A stretch of 64,000 nucleotides of DNA from an uncultured Paracoccaceae bacterium (GCA_947501555.1 CANMWG010000001.1:1984001-2048000); one strand, 5' to 3'. Numbered from the stretch's first letter, positions 1-9,573 are shown. Made by a program: numbers and translations. Notes: a model not told the origin generated them from the sequence alone.

Positions 1-1
1 A

Positions 2-838
2 ATTCCAAAACCCGGCCTGTTCCGCGACTGGTTTGAGCTGCGCTTTGACCAACGGCAGGTGATGATGTGCTCAATGGGTCTGAGCAACCGTGTGCTGACT
101 TTGACCGGGCGGATGTCCGTGTTCCGCGGCAATCTTGCGACCAATGCAGATTTCATTAACGCCGTGCAGAACGACTTTATCGATCACTGGCGTCTGGGTC
201 GGGTGAACTTTCTGACTGGTGACGACAAGTCGACGTGGTACTGGCTGATGAAGAATGGCTACCATCTGGCATATCTGCCGGATGTGGCCAGCAGTTCGAT
301 GGAAACCCAACCAAAGCCAACCTTTGTTGGCAGTGCTTCAGCCCTGATGGTGCGCTGGTTTGGGAATATGCTGCGCACGAACGGACGCGCGCTGGAACTG
401 CCCATTTCACGCATCGGTTTTTTCACATGGTGGTCGATCCTTGATCAGCGGTTATCGATCTGGACAACCTTGGCCGGCCCTTTGTGCATGATCGCGGCGG
501 CAATCTTTTTCAGCCCGCTCGTGATCCCCGCCTACATCGCCTGGGTCATGTTGACCCGCTACTTCTTTTGTACTGTGATTTGCCTGTTCCGCGGCCGCAG
601 CTTTCCAATCGTCTATCCAGGGCTTTTGTACTTCAGCCAGCTTTTTGGCGCTTCGGTCAAAAGCTATGTTTTGTTCCGCTTGGACCGCCAAAAATGGACG
701 CGTCAGGCCAGCAGCAGCGCAAAGGCCCAGCCTGTATCGATTGGACGGCGCATCGCCACTGCGAGCTCTGTTTACCTTCACATACTTACCTTGGGATGGC
801 TGACGATCGGCGTCCTTTATCTAACAGGGGTGGTTTGA
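2..838 (+). CDS. alg8: Alg8, mannuronan synthase glycosyltransferase (C-terminal part)
   Basis: The frame is open from base 2, so the start and N-terminal part lie outside the window; about 278 residues remain. Alg8 is the inner-membrane family 2 glycosyltransferase that polymerises GDP-mannuronic acid. The fragment contains TGDDKSTWYW, which matches the catalytic-base region of Alg8, then an RWFGNMLR stretch in the place of the acceptor-binding QxxRW motif. Several hydrophobic segments follow, for example around 450-590, as expected for the C-terminal membrane helices. It is followed after 23 bases by alg44, its known partner. The Alg8 call is firm from both sequence and operon context. Confidence 0.9.
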   Translation: MPKPGLFRDWFELRFDQRQVMMCSMGLSNRVLTLTGRMSVFRGNLATNADFINAVQNDFIDHWRLGRVNFLTGDDKSTWYWLMKNGYHLAYLPDVASSSMETQPKPTFVGSASALMVRWFGNMLRTNGRALELPISRIGFFTWWSILDQRLSIWTTLAGPLCMIAAAIFFSPLVIPAYIAWVMLTRYFFCTVICLFRGRSFPIVYPGLLYFSQLFGASVKSYVLFRLDRQKWTRQASSSAKAQPVSIGRRIATASSVYLHILTLGWLTIGVLYLTGVV

Positions 839-861
839 ATGACTGCCAATAATAGGAACCG

Positions 862-1947
862 ATGATGAGCGATACTGATCAAATGCTAGTCCTGGAACCC
901 GAAAATAAAATTTCGAGTAGCTTTGTCTATGAAGACGAGCATCCCCAGCTTCAGATGCCCTTTTCTGCCCAGATCGGGGATCGCCGGCTCGAAGGCAAAT
1001 CCATATCTGTCACCCACGCGAAAGTATCCGGCCTTATGCCCCCCTCAGGGCACGGCACACGCGAATCCGCGGTTTTGCGGTTCGATTTCGAAGGCTTCTC
1101 GGTCAACTTGTATGCCGATGTTGAGGTCGAAAAGGTCGGCGCATCTGACAACGCAGACATTTGCCTGCGGTTTACTGACCCTGTGGGCAGCCACTTGGCC
1201 CCATTGCGTTATATCATGAACAGCCACCTCGCTGGTGATCTGGTCACCGTTGGTCGCTTCTTGGGATACACTGGTCCAACAGAGATCAAAGAAAAGGCCC
1301 CGGCCGCAAAGCTGAGCGGGTCGCAACGGCTTGGCAACGTTCTGCGTAAAGGCGGGCTTGTCGTACTTAGCCTTGGCCTGATCGCGATGGCCGCCAACGT
1401 CATTCATCAGCGTGTGATGTTCAGCTATGAGGCACGGCCTGTCACTCTCGCGACAAGTGGCGAGACACTGCGCGCAACGGCGGCAGGTCAAATTTCTTAT
1501 GCCAATGAAACCGCCCGGTTCGGCGAGGTAGCCTATTCGATCAGCGCCAACTCGGGTGATTTGTTGAGTGTGCGTATGCCATGCGACTGTGAGGTCATTC
1601 CATTGGCCGAATTCTATGAAGGCGCCACTATTTTGGCAGGTACCCCATTGGTCAAACTTGTCGCGTCAGATGCAACTATCGAAGCCACGACGCTGATCAG
1701 CTATGAGGGCGCGGCCCGGCTTTTGGCGGGCGACCAGCCTGAGCTGGTGCTGAGCGATGGCCGGGTTGTCCCCGTATCCATCGACCTTTCAGGTCAAAAC
1801 GATGGTGTGCAGACCAATGCTTCGTTGCTGACAGCACAGGTGACCCTGCTTGATCCAGACCAGGCCGATGTGGCCTTGGATCAGACGGCCCGCCTGAGAT
1901 TTCGCCGCGCGCTCTTTTCGGAACTGACAGCGGGTGCGGGCATATGA
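862..1947 (+). CDS. alg44: Alg44-like polymerase co-factor with degenerate PilZ domain
   Basis: 361 residues. The layout matches Alg44: a cytoplasmic PilZ-like domain (about residues 25-110), one membrane helix (about 164-182, GGLVVLSLGLIAMAANVI) and a periplasmic HlyD-like domain. In Pseudomonas the PilZ domain binds c-di-GMP through RxxxR and D/NxSxxG and switches on Alg8. Neither motif is visible here: the region reads EHPQLQMPFSAQ and then SVTHAKVSGL where those residues should be. The structural role is probably kept while c-di-GMP control may be lost; this last point is inference. The start could also be the second ATG at 865. Confidence 0.85.
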   Translation: MMSDTDQMLVLEPENKISSSFVYEDEHPQLQMPFSAQIGDRRLEGKSISVTHAKVSGLMPPSGHGTRESAVLRFDFEGFSVNLYADVEVEKVGASDNADICLRFTDPVGSHLAPLRYIMNSHLAGDLVTVGRFLGYTGPTEIKEKAPAAKLSGSQRLGNVLRKGGLVVLSLGLIAMAANVIHQRVMFSYEARPVTLATSGETLRATAAGQISYANETARFGEVAYSISANSGDLLSVRMPCDCEVIPLAEFYEGATILAGTPLVKLVASDATIEATTLISYEGAARLLAGDQPELVLSDGRVVPVSIDLSGQNDGVQTNASLLTAQVTLLDPDQADVALDQTARLRFRRALFSELTAGAGI

Positions 1948-2031
1948 TCATCCGAAGACAAGACACTGCAAACTTTGAAGACTGAACGAAACGACCGTTT
2001 TAACGAACGACTACGTAGGAATTTTGATACA

Positions 2032-3432
2032 ATGCAGGACATTACTCCAATCATTCTGTGCGGCGGAACAGGGTCTCGCCTGTGGCCAATGTCGCGCACC
2101 CAAAGCCCCAAGCAATTTCAGCCCGTGGGCGGCTCTGGGTCTCTGACTTTCTTCCAGGCGACGGTGCAACGTCACCGCTCAAAGGGATACACCAAGCCTA
2201 TTGTTGTCACGGCGGTGCAGCACAAACAAACCGTGCTGCAGCAGCTGTCCCAAATTCAATGCGATGCAACGGTTATCTGCGAACCAATGGCGCGCAACAC
2301 CGGGCCTGCCGTTTTGGCCGCCGCATTGGTTTTGGCGGATGAAACGCCAGATGGCCTGATGCTGATTTTGCCAGCAGACCATATGATCGCTGGCAACCTG
2401 AACACCCCCATTTTCAATATGCGTCAGGCTGCATCTGATGGCCGGATCGTCACCTTTGGGATCACACCAACCTATCCCGAAATTGGTTATGGCTACATCA
2501 CCGATGGTGGCCGCTTTACAAACTACGACGGTCTGCACAGTGTCGCAGAATTCGTGGAGAAGCCCCCTATCAGCAAGGCCGTGGCCCTCGTAAACTCTGG
2601 TGCGTCTTACTGGGCTTCGGGCATATCGCTTTATGCCGCATCTACCATCATTGATGAATTCGCTCGGCTTGAGCCCAAGACACATAAGGCCGTCAGCCAA
2701 GCCGTCACCTGTGCAGAGCGCAGCGGCGATACACTGCTGTTGAACCCCGACAGCTTCCGGCGGGCCGTCAATGAACCTACCGAGCGGGTGATCTTTGAGC
2801 GCGCCAAATCCGTAGCACTGGCCCCAATCGATGTGGAATGGAGCGACGTGGGTTGCTGGACGTCGATGCACAGCATCGGCATGGCTGACGAAGATGGCAA
2901 CGTCTTTGAGGGCGATGTTATTGCGGTCGATACCAATAATTCCTTGGTCCGCTCTGACAAACGTCTGGTCGCGGTCGTGGGCATGTCGGATGTGATCGTC
3001 GTTGATACGCCTGATGCCGTATTGGTGACAGCGCGTGGCAAATGTCAGGACGTCAAGAAAGTCGTCGAGACGCTGAAATCCGAGACTCGTCGCGAATCCG
3101 TGGCGCATCTGTCGCGCGAACATCACTGGGGCACCAGCCGTCAGGTCATGACGTCGAAAGACTATGAAATGACCGTTCTGCAGATCAACGCAGGATCCTC
3201 CATTTCTATTGACCCCCTGCCCGGCCGCCAGATGATTACCGGGCGTGGCGAGCTTGAGCTGTTTGACGGTTTCAGCCGCCGCAAACTGGCGGATGGCGAA
3301 CGCATTTTGCTGGATGTCAGCGAATCCATGAGCCTGACCAACACATCGAACGACAAGGTTGAAGTGATCCTTGTCACGATGAACAAATCAGTGGCCACCG
3401 AGCTGCAGCTGGATCGCATGTCGCATGCCTAA
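2032..3432 (+). CDS. algA: AlgA-type mannose-1-phosphate guanylyltransferase with degenerate isomerase domain
   Basis: The ATG at 2032 is chosen because an AGGA box sits 11 bases upstream and the protein then begins MQDITPIILCGGTGSRLWPM, as the family does; a longer frame exists from a TTG at 1975. 466 residues. The N-terminal half has the nucleotidyltransferase signature GGTGSRLWPMSR and an FVEKP sugar-phosphate motif, so it should make GDP-mannose. The C-terminal cupin half normally carries the phosphomannose isomerase metal site (HHHRAEHW). Here the aligned stretch at about residues 392-404 reads SIDPLPGRQMITG, without histidines. The isomerase step may therefore depend on another enzyme. 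Confidence 0.85.
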   Translation: MQDITPIILCGGTGSRLWPMSRTQSPKQFQPVGGSGSLTFFQATVQRHRSKGYTKPIVVTAVQHKQTVLQQLSQIQCDATVICEPMARNTGPAVLAAALVLADETPDGLMLILPADHMIAGNLNTPIFNMRQAASDGRIVTFGITPTYPEIGYGYITDGGRFTNYDGLHSVAEFVEKPPISKAVALVNSGASYWASGISLYAASTIIDEFARLEPKTHKAVSQAVTCAERSGDTLLLNPDSFRRAVNEPTERVIFERAKSVALAPIDVEWSDVGCWTSMHSIGMADEDGNVFEGDVIAVDTNNSLVRSDKRLVAVVGMSDVIVVDTPDAVLVTARGKCQDVKKVVETLKSETRRESVAHLSREHHWGTSRQVMTSKDYEMTVLQINAGSSISIDPLPGRQMITGRGELELFDGFSRRKLADGERILLDVSESMSLTNTSNDKVEVILVTMNKSVATELQLDRMSHA

Positions 3433-4933
3433 GACGGATCGGCATAACTGGCTTTGCAACGGCGTATTTGCCACCGCATTGGGCATTCTTAGCCTACCCG
3501 CTCAGGCGGATGGGCTTGCACGCTATCAGGTGATGCATGACGCTGCCGTCAGCATCTACCCTGGCTTGCAGGAACAGGTCCAAGACGCCGATTATGCTGA
3601 CTTGATTGCCACCGCGCGATCCGAACTTGGCCGCGATCCGACTTCTCAACTGCCGACACCACCGGACACTGACCCGCTGGAAGAAGGCACCCTGCAACTG
3701 ATGGATCTGCGCATCGCACTTGTGCAGCTGGCGATCTATGAGGGTGCCAACGATCAGCTGTCTATCATGCGCGCGCAGCCCTCAGATACCCCGCAGGTGA
3801 TCGCGATCCAAGAAGGTGAAGTCAGCCTGATGGACGTCCGCGCATGGCTTGCCGCGCAACCGGATGTTGCCCACCTCATGGATGGCGATACGCTGCGCGC
3901 GCCATTGATTGTTCTGCAGGGGGCAGCCTTAAAGCTGCAACCGAATGATGCGCTCTTGCTCAGCCGCAGCGATGGTGCGTTTCTGGCAAACTTTGGCGAG
4001 CTTTTTGTTGATGGGGCCAAGATCGCGGGCACAACAGAGCCCAACCCCGTCGCTCCAACATTTGCGCCCTTTGTGACCACCGTTGGCACAGGGCGGGCTG
4101 AGGTCACCGGAGGCGTCTTCGAAGACTTGGGCTTTGGCGAAACGGCACTCTTTTCGGGATTTTCCGTGTCAAACCGGGGACTTTATGCCGCCATTGGACG
4201 ATCCTTTATCCAAGACAACATGTTTCGGAACGTCAGTGACGTGACACTGATGGGAACCAAAGCCGCAAGCGTTGCCAACAACGTCTTTTCCAGTGCGACC
4301 GGGGGAGGTCTTGCCCTGCGAGGGGCGCATCAGACACAGGTGCGTGGCAACCTATTTATCAAAAGCGGGCTGCGTGTGACCGATAGTTCCCACGAGAACG
4401 ACGTGTCAGACAACATCCTGATGGGCAGCGCCAGCGCCGGCATCTCGGTTGCGCGCGCCAGCGAAAACAACGTCGTGTCCGAGAACTTTATTTGGGACAG
4501 CGCCAAGACCGGGATTAACGTCACCGACAGCGATTGCGTCCTGTTGACGCGCAATATCAGCATTAGCAATCGGCAAAAGGGCATGGTCCTGCGGGCCAGC
4601 CGCCAAAACGTCGTTGTTGAGAATGATTTCCTTGGCAACCAAAGCACCGGGCTGTTCATTAGCAATCAGATCGACGGCACCGATACGATGGTGTCCCAAA
4701 ATGTCTTTGCCGGAAACCGGACCGGGTTGGGCTCAAGTGCCGCCAACCGGTTGGTGCTAAGCGGCAATGATTTTCGCGAACAGTTCCCGCGCTTCTTGGG
4801 CGGCGACATCACAACGCTAGCCAATCAGATCATCGCCGATCTGGAGGGCACGCAAGAAATTGAAATCTCAGCAGGCGGCGTCGAAAGCTATCGCGCCCCG
4901 GCTGAGGCATGTCTGTGGCAGAGGGACAGCTAA
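3425..4933 (+). CDS. algG: AlgG-like periplasmic beta-helix protein lacking the DPHD epimerase motif
   Basis: Starts inside the end of algA (8-base overlap). 502 residues with a signal peptide (cleavage likely after LSLPAQA) and a long run of about 23-residue right-handed beta-helix coils from roughly residue 220 to 440. AlgG epimerises mannuronate to guluronate in the periplasm and helps protect the polymer during export; its catalytic motif is DPHD. Coil-by-coil alignment from the C-terminal end places ALRG (residues 297-300, bases 4313-4324) where DPHD should be, and no DPHD occurs elsewhere in the protein. Family and position are clear from neighbours and fold. Epimerase activity is doubtful. 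Confidence 0.8.
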   Translation: MPKTDRHNWLCNGVFATALGILSLPAQADGLARYQVMHDAAVSIYPGLQEQVQDADYADLIATARSELGRDPTSQLPTPPDTDPLEEGTLQLMDLRIALVQLAIYEGANDQLSIMRAQPSDTPQVIAIQEGEVSLMDVRAWLAAQPDVAHLMDGDTLRAPLIVLQGAALKLQPNDALLLSRSDGAFLANFGELFVDGAKIAGTTEPNPVAPTFAPFVTTVGTGRAEVTGGVFEDLGFGETALFSGFSVSNRGLYAAIGRSFIQDNMFRNVSDVTLMGTKAASVANNVFSSATGGGLALRGAHQTQVRGNLFIKSGLRVTDSSHENDVSDNILMGSASAGISVARASENNVVSENFIWDSAKTGINVTDSDCVLLTRNISISNRQKGMVLRASRQNVVVENDFLGNQSTGLFISNQIDGTDTMVSQNVFAGNRTGLGSSAANRLVLSGNDFREQFPRFLGGDITTLANQIIADLEGTQEIEISAGGVESYRAPAEACLWQRDS

Positions 4934-6378
4934 TGGTCTTTTCATCAGAATCCTTCCTGTTCCTGTTCCTGCCGGTGTTTTTGGGCATCTATTACCTGAC
5001 GCCCGTCCGCTTCCGCTCTTACCCAATTCTGCTAGGCTCTTACGTCTTTTACGCTTGGTGGCGGGTTGATTTCCTAGGGCTGTTGTTCCTGACGACGCTC
5101 TTCGCCTATGTGGTCGGCCAGAAGATCGCCAAGCACCGCGGAACCCAAAAGGGCAAAGCCTATTTGACCCTCGGCGTCGTCGGATGCTTGGGCGTGTTGG
5201 GTGTTTTCAAATACCTAAACTTCTTTATCGACAGCTTCGCGGCATTGTTGGGTACCGACCCTGCGGGGCTTGGCGTGCACTGGCATCTGATCTTGCCGAT
5301 TGGCATCTCGTTTTATGTCTTCCAGGCGCTCAGCTATCTGATCGACGTGCATCGCGGTGATGCGACCGCAGACGCGAGTTTCATCGATTTCGCAGCCTTC
5401 ATCGCGCTTTTCCCGCAGCTGATCGCAGGCCCGATCCTGCGCTATAAGGATCTAGAGGATCAATTCCGTGAACGTGAACACTCGGCTGAGCTATTCTGCG
5501 ACGGGCTGGCCCGTTTCCTGATCGGGCTTGGCAAAAAGGTCATTCTGGCGGATGCGGTGGCCCCGCTGGCTGATCTGGCCTTTGCGACCGAGAACCCCGG
5601 CATGGCGCTCGCTTGGGCCGGGGCGATGGCCTATATGCTGCAGCTTTACTTCGACTTCTCCGGCTACAGCGATATGGCGATTGGGCTGGGTAAGATGATG
5701 GGCTTCCGGTTCCTGGAAAACTTCCGTTTCCCCTACATCAGCCGGTCGATCACGGAATTCTGGCGCCGCTGGCATATCTCACTGTCGAATTGGCTGCGTG
5801 ACTATCTGTATATTTCGCTGGGCGGAAACCGCAAAGGCCCCGGACGTACCTATGTCAATCTAATGATGGTCATGGTGCTGGGCGGGCTGTGGCATGGGGC
5901 GAACTGGACCTTCGTGCTTTGGGGGTTCTGGCATGGTGGCCTGCTTGCCGCAGAGCGTTATCTGGGCTGGGATCGCAAGGCATCAAGCTATTGGTTCGCA
6001 CTTCCGCTGACCCTGTTCTTTGTGCTGATCGGCTGGATCATGTTCCGCGCCGCCTATGTTGGTGAGGCCTTTGAGATTTATGCAGGCATGATCGGGATGA
6101 ACGGGTTCATCGGCGATCCGACCGTCTGGCTATCTGTGACCCGCGAAAGTCTGACCTTGGCAGTCGTTGCCGCTGGTGTCGTCTTTATCGAGCCACGGTT
6201 GCATGCCGCATTTGGCGAAGGCCAAAGCGGCGGTCTGCAAGTGCAGGGCGACGGCACTGCTGCGGTGAACCCCGCGATGCAGCTGCTATTGACGTCAACG
6301 GTTCTGATCATCGGGGCCATGACCGTGCTCAAGCTTGCCGAGCAAAGCTTCTCGCCTTTCCTTTATTTTCAATTTTGA
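4933..6378 (+). CDS. algI: AlgI, MBOAT-family alginate O-acetylation protein
   Basis: The ATG at 4933 overlaps the algG stop as TAATG, has a GAGGGA box just upstream, and gives the family-typical start MVFSSESFLFLFLPV; a longer frame from 4909 adds eight residues that the family lacks. 481 residues, many membrane helices. AlgI is a membrane-bound O-acyltransferase that passes acetyl groups across the inner membrane for AlgJ and AlgX. The essential histidine is present in GGLWHGANW (His321), and a second WHG occurs shortly after. The gene appears fully functional. Confidence 0.95.
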   Translation: MVFSSESFLFLFLPVFLGIYYLTPVRFRSYPILLGSYVFYAWWRVDFLGLLFLTTLFAYVVGQKIAKHRGTQKGKAYLTLGVVGCLGVLGVFKYLNFFIDSFAALLGTDPAGLGVHWHLILPIGISFYVFQALSYLIDVHRGDATADASFIDFAAFIALFPQLIAGPILRYKDLEDQFREREHSAELFCDGLARFLIGLGKKVILADAVAPLADLAFATENPGMALAWAGAMAYMLQLYFDFSGYSDMAIGLGKMMGFRFLENFRFPYISRSITEFWRRWHISLSNWLRDYLYISLGGNRKGPGRTYVNLMMVMVLGGLWHGANWTFVLWGFWHGGLLAAERYLGWDRKASSYWFALPLTLFFVLIGWIMFRAAYVGEAFEIYAGMIGMNGFIGDPTVWLSVTRESLTLAVVAAGVVFIEPRLHAAFGEGQSGGLQVQGDGTAAVNPAMQLLLTSTVLIIGAMTVLKLAEQSFSPFLYFQF

Positions 6379-6390
6379 CCGGAGGGTATG

Positions 6391-7476
6391 ATGAACAGCA
6401 GCCTTGCCATTAAACTTATGCTTCCCGTCAGCTTCTTTGGGTATGCGATCTTTGCAAACGTCATGCTGATGACGTCGGATGTGGACCGCCCGGATATCGA
6501 CGGCGTGCTGAAGGGCGAATTTACACAAGAGGTTGATACCCTGTACCGCGCAAACCTGCCGCACCGCGAACCGGCTGTGGGGATTGTGGGGGCTGCCCGT
6601 TATGCTTTGCTCAATGAAGGCCGCGATGGGGTTGTGGCTGGCGACAAGGGCTGGCTTTTCACCAAGGAAGAATACCGCCCGCTTGACCCTGATGCGCCGC
6701 TGACATCTGACGCTTTGGACTGGATCGCGTCAGTCGATGCGCAGCTTGCCCAGATGGGCAGCGCGTTGGTTGTCGTGCCGGTGCCTGCCAAGGTAGACGT
6801 GGACCGCGCCTATGCAGATGCATCCGACCAAGCCGACGAAAGCGCTGCAGCTTATGAATGGTTCATGGCGGCATTGGCCCAGCGCGATATCGTCACTGTC
6901 GATAGCCGCCCTGCCCTGATCGACACGCAAGATGCGTTCTTTCAAACAGATACCCATTGGACAGACCTCGGTGCCGCAACCACCGCAGAGGTGATCGCCG
7001 CGTCTGGTGTGATCGCACAGGGCGACACCACCTTTGCGCGCGACGAACAGACGCCTGTGACATTCATCGGCGATCTGGTGTCCTTTGTTACATCTGACGG
7101 ACTGGCCCCCACAGTGGGGCTCGAGCCTGAAACCGTCACACCTTATCTGGCAATGCCTGAAGCAGAAGACCCGTCGGGTGGCGGATTGGATTTGTTCGGC
7201 AACAGCGGCCCTGTGCCTTTGGTTCTGGTCGGCACCAGCTATTCCGCCAATGAAAACTGGAGCTTTGTGGAGGCGTTGAAGCTGTCCCTGGGTCATGACG
7301 TCATAAACCACGCCCGCGAAGGTCTGGGTCCCGTGGTCCCTATGAACATGTTCCTCGAACAGGTTGACCAAGAGGCCCCGCCACCTTTTGTGATTTGGGA
7401 GTTTCCGGTGCGTTATCTGAGCGATCCCGCACTATTGGACGAGGTGATTGAGACAGAAGGGACGGGCGATGTTTAA
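6391..7476 (+). CDS. algJ: AlgJ, SGNH-like alginate O-acetyltransferase
   Basis: 361 residues with an N-terminal hydrophobic anchor (MLPVSFFGYAIFANVMLM) and a periplasmic SGNH-like ALGX-type domain. The Asp-x-His pair is visible as DTHWT (Asp187, His189) and the serine nucleophile in GTSYS (Ser283). The protein would transfer acetyl groups in the periplasm together with AlgI, AlgX and AlgF. Two ATGs lie in tandem at 6388 and 6391; the GGAGGG box at 6381-6386 is better spaced for the second. It lies 12 bases after algI and its stop overlaps the start of the next gene. Confidence 0.88.
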   Translation: MNSSLAIKLMLPVSFFGYAIFANVMLMTSDVDRPDIDGVLKGEFTQEVDTLYRANLPHREPAVGIVGAARYALLNEGRDGVVAGDKGWLFTKEEYRPLDPDAPLTSDALDWIASVDAQLAQMGSALVVVPVPAKVDVDRAYADASDQADESAAAYEWFMAALAQRDIVTVDSRPALIDTQDAFFQTDTHWTDLGAATTAEVIAASGVIAQGDTTFARDEQTPVTFIGDLVSFVTSDGLAPTVGLEPETVTPYLAMPEAEDPSGGGLDLFGNSGPVPLVLVGTSYSANENWSFVEALKLSLGHDVINHAREGLGPVVPMNMFLEQVDQEAPPPFVIWEFPVRYLSDPALLDEVIETEGTGDV

Positions 7477-8236
7477 ACTCCTGCCCGCCCTTGCCGCCTG
7501 TCTGACCGTGGCGGCCCACACTCCGGCCCATGCGCAAGACAGGTCTGGCGTGGAGCCGCACCGGATCACCGTGACCATGGTGCGCGGGATCAGATCATCC
7601 ACTGAACTACCCACAGAGTCGTTGATTGTGGCCCGGCGCGCCTTGGCCAGAGGTACGAGCATACCAACAGATCAGTTGCGCCAACTGGCGGATTTAGGTG
7701 ATGGCTTTGCCGCATTGCGCTTTGCCCAATGGCTCGACCAGCAAGGCGAGGGAGCGCGTGCCGTGGATGTTGCGCATTATTACGGGATGGCTGCGGCCAC
7801 CGGACGCGGTGGAGCGATCGCCAATATGATCAGGGTCCTTGATACGATCCCGCCCGACGACCTGGGCCCGCGCCGCACCGATGTGATGAAAAATATCATT
7901 CTGTCCTATGCGCGCGCAGGCAATTCCTACGCCATTGACGCGGCTTTCCGGTATCATGAACAAGGCACACCTTTCGGATCACTTGAGACTGAACTGACAG
8001 ACATCGTCGACAAGGCCACAGGTGATAGCGCGGCAGAAATTGCGTTCAAGTTGGCGGTGATCCGACTGCGTGAACCGGCGGCCTCGGTCGAAGAGCTAGA
8101 GAAAACCCAAGCTTTGTTGGAAACCGCCATGACCGCATCGTCGCTGACAACCCTTGTGACAGCGCAAAATCTAATGCCCGTCTTGGAGACTGCAAAGTTT
8201 GATCTTGAACCCAGACAGATAGAGGAAAACCAATGA
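7469..8236 (+). CDS. Sel1-like helical-repeat periplasmic protein of the alg operon
   Basis: 255 residues from the ATG at 7469, which overlaps the algJ stop; a frame from 7448 adds seven residues ahead of a clean signal peptide (MFKLLPALAACLTVAAHTPAHAQ). After the signal the protein is alpha-helical with Sel1/TPR-like units such as AALRFAQWLDQQGEGARAVD and AHYYGMAAATGRGGA. No lipobox cysteine is present. The canonical Pseudomonas operon has no gene at this place. It may be a scaffold related to AlgK, which also uses Sel1-like repeats, but I cannot assign a function. It is translationally coupled to algX by an ATGA overlap. Confidence 0.75.
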   Translation: MFKLLPALAACLTVAAHTPAHAQDRSGVEPHRITVTMVRGIRSSTELPTESLIVARRALARGTSIPTDQLRQLADLGDGFAALRFAQWLDQQGEGARAVDVAHYYGMAAATGRGGAIANMIRVLDTIPPDDLGPRRTDVMKNIILSYARAGNSYAIDAAFRYHEQGTPFGSLETELTDIVDKATGDSAAEIAFKLAVIRLREPAASVEELEKTQALLETAMTASSLTTLVTAQNLMPVLETAKFDLEPRQIEENQ

Positions 8237-9573
8237 TGCGCTTTTCACTGCGAAATCTGCTGTTGTCGGGGCTTATCGCGGCCGCGGGCCCCGCATTGGC
8301 GCAATCACAGATCACACCCACGAATTTCGGTTGCCTTGGTCTAGAGCAAAACAAGGAATTGCCAGCAATCGAAGGTAAGGACGGGGTTTTCTTTCGGATC
8401 AACGCCGACCTGCGGATGGCGCACCCATTTTCTGATCAGATCGTCGCGGATTTGGCGGCATTGTCTGAGGCTTTGGCCGAGAACGGCACAACGTTGATCT
8501 ATGTACCGATCCCGACCAAAAGCGTGACGATGCCAAACCACCTACCGGATGCCGCAGCGCTTTACGGTTTCGACCTTGAAATCGCCACCAGCGTGCACAA
8601 CGACATTCTGGAGCGGCTCAATGCCCAAGGGGTGGTCACCGTTGATGCCCGCGAGGCAATGCTGAACGCACCCGCCTACGACTTGCCCTTCTTCAAGGCC
8701 GACTTTCACTGGTCAGCCAGCGGAGCGCGCGAAACAGCGATTGCGATTGCCGATACAATCAAGTCGCTGCCCGGCTACGAAGACCTGACCCTCACAACCT
8801 TTGAAACCGAACCACAAGGGCCCGCTGTCGCGTTCTCCGGGATGCGGCGCATTCTGCAAAAGCACTGCGCCGACACGCTGCCCGAGGCGATCTCGATGAC
8901 CTATGACACGGTTCAAATCCAATCCGCTGACCTGGGCGGTGCTGGTCTTGATCTGTTTGGTGACGCCGAAGCATCTATTCCCGTTGCATTGGCTGGCACA
9001 TCGTTTTCCGACAGCCCGATCAACAACTTTCCCGGGTTCATCGCGCAATATACAGAATTGGAAGTGGTGAACTACGCCCTAACCGGGGGGAACCAATATG
9101 GGGCCATGCTGTCCTACTTGACCTCGGAAGCCTTCCAGGAAACCCGGCCACGGTTCCTGATTTGGGAAAACCCGATTTACAATAACCTCGCACAATATGG
9201 CGACCAACCGATGCGTGAACTGATCGCGGCGGCCGGCAATACATGTACGACTGAATTGCCCGCAACGGCCACCGAAACCGAACTAGTAGTCGATCTGACG
9301 GGCCATAACCTTGGACCAGAAGACACGCTTCTTGTGGATACCAACCGGTCCATCGGCCTTGAGGCAGATTTTGAATTTCGCTCGGCAGACGGAGCTACCC
9401 GTACCAAATCCATCATACGCGGGGAACGTCTAACCCGCACAGGGCGATTTTATATGCCGCTGACCGGCCTTTGGGAGGGCGGCGCACAGTTTGTAACGTT
9501 TACGATGTCCGAGCCGTTTGCCTCTGAACCCAGCATTTATGCCTGCACTCAAACACTAGAGGAAAAATCATGA
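8233..9573 (+). CDS. algX: AlgX-like alginate O-acetyltransferase with C-terminal carbohydrate-binding module
   Basis: 446 residues, signal peptide ending at ALA-QS. The N-terminal two thirds are an SGNH-like domain: the Asp-x-His pair is in KADFHWSASG (Asp157, His159) and the serine in AGTSFSD (Ser257). The C-terminal part (from about residue 335) has the beta-rich character of the carbohydrate-binding module of AlgX. AlgX puts acetyl groups on the polymer and belongs to the periplasmic export scaffold. An AGAGGA box lies at 8221-8226. All catalytic residues expected for acetylation are present. Confidence 0.87.
   Translation: MMRFSLRNLLLSGLIAAAGPALAQSQITPTNFGCLGLEQNKELPAIEGKDGVFFRINADLRMAHPFSDQIVADLAALSEALAENGTTLIYVPIPTKSVTMPNHLPDAAALYGFDLEIATSVHNDILERLNAQGVVTVDAREAMLNAPAYDLPFFKADFHWSASGARETAIAIADTIKSLPGYEDLTLTTFETEPQGPAVAFSGMRRILQKHCADTLPEAISMTYDTVQIQSADLGGAGLDLFGDAEASIPVALAGTSFSDSPINNFPGFIAQYTELEVVNYALTGGNQYGAMLSYLTSEAFQETRPRFLIWENPIYNNLAQYGDQPMRELIAAAGNTCTTELPATATETELVVDLTGHNLGPEDTLLVDTNRSIGLEADFEFRSADGATRTKSIIRGERLTRTGRFYMPLTGLWEGGAQFVTFTMSEPFASEPSIYACTQTLEEKS

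Noticed and set aside
2179..3126. Minus-strand frame of 315 codons across algA
   Set aside because: Shadow of algA with no recognisable motif.
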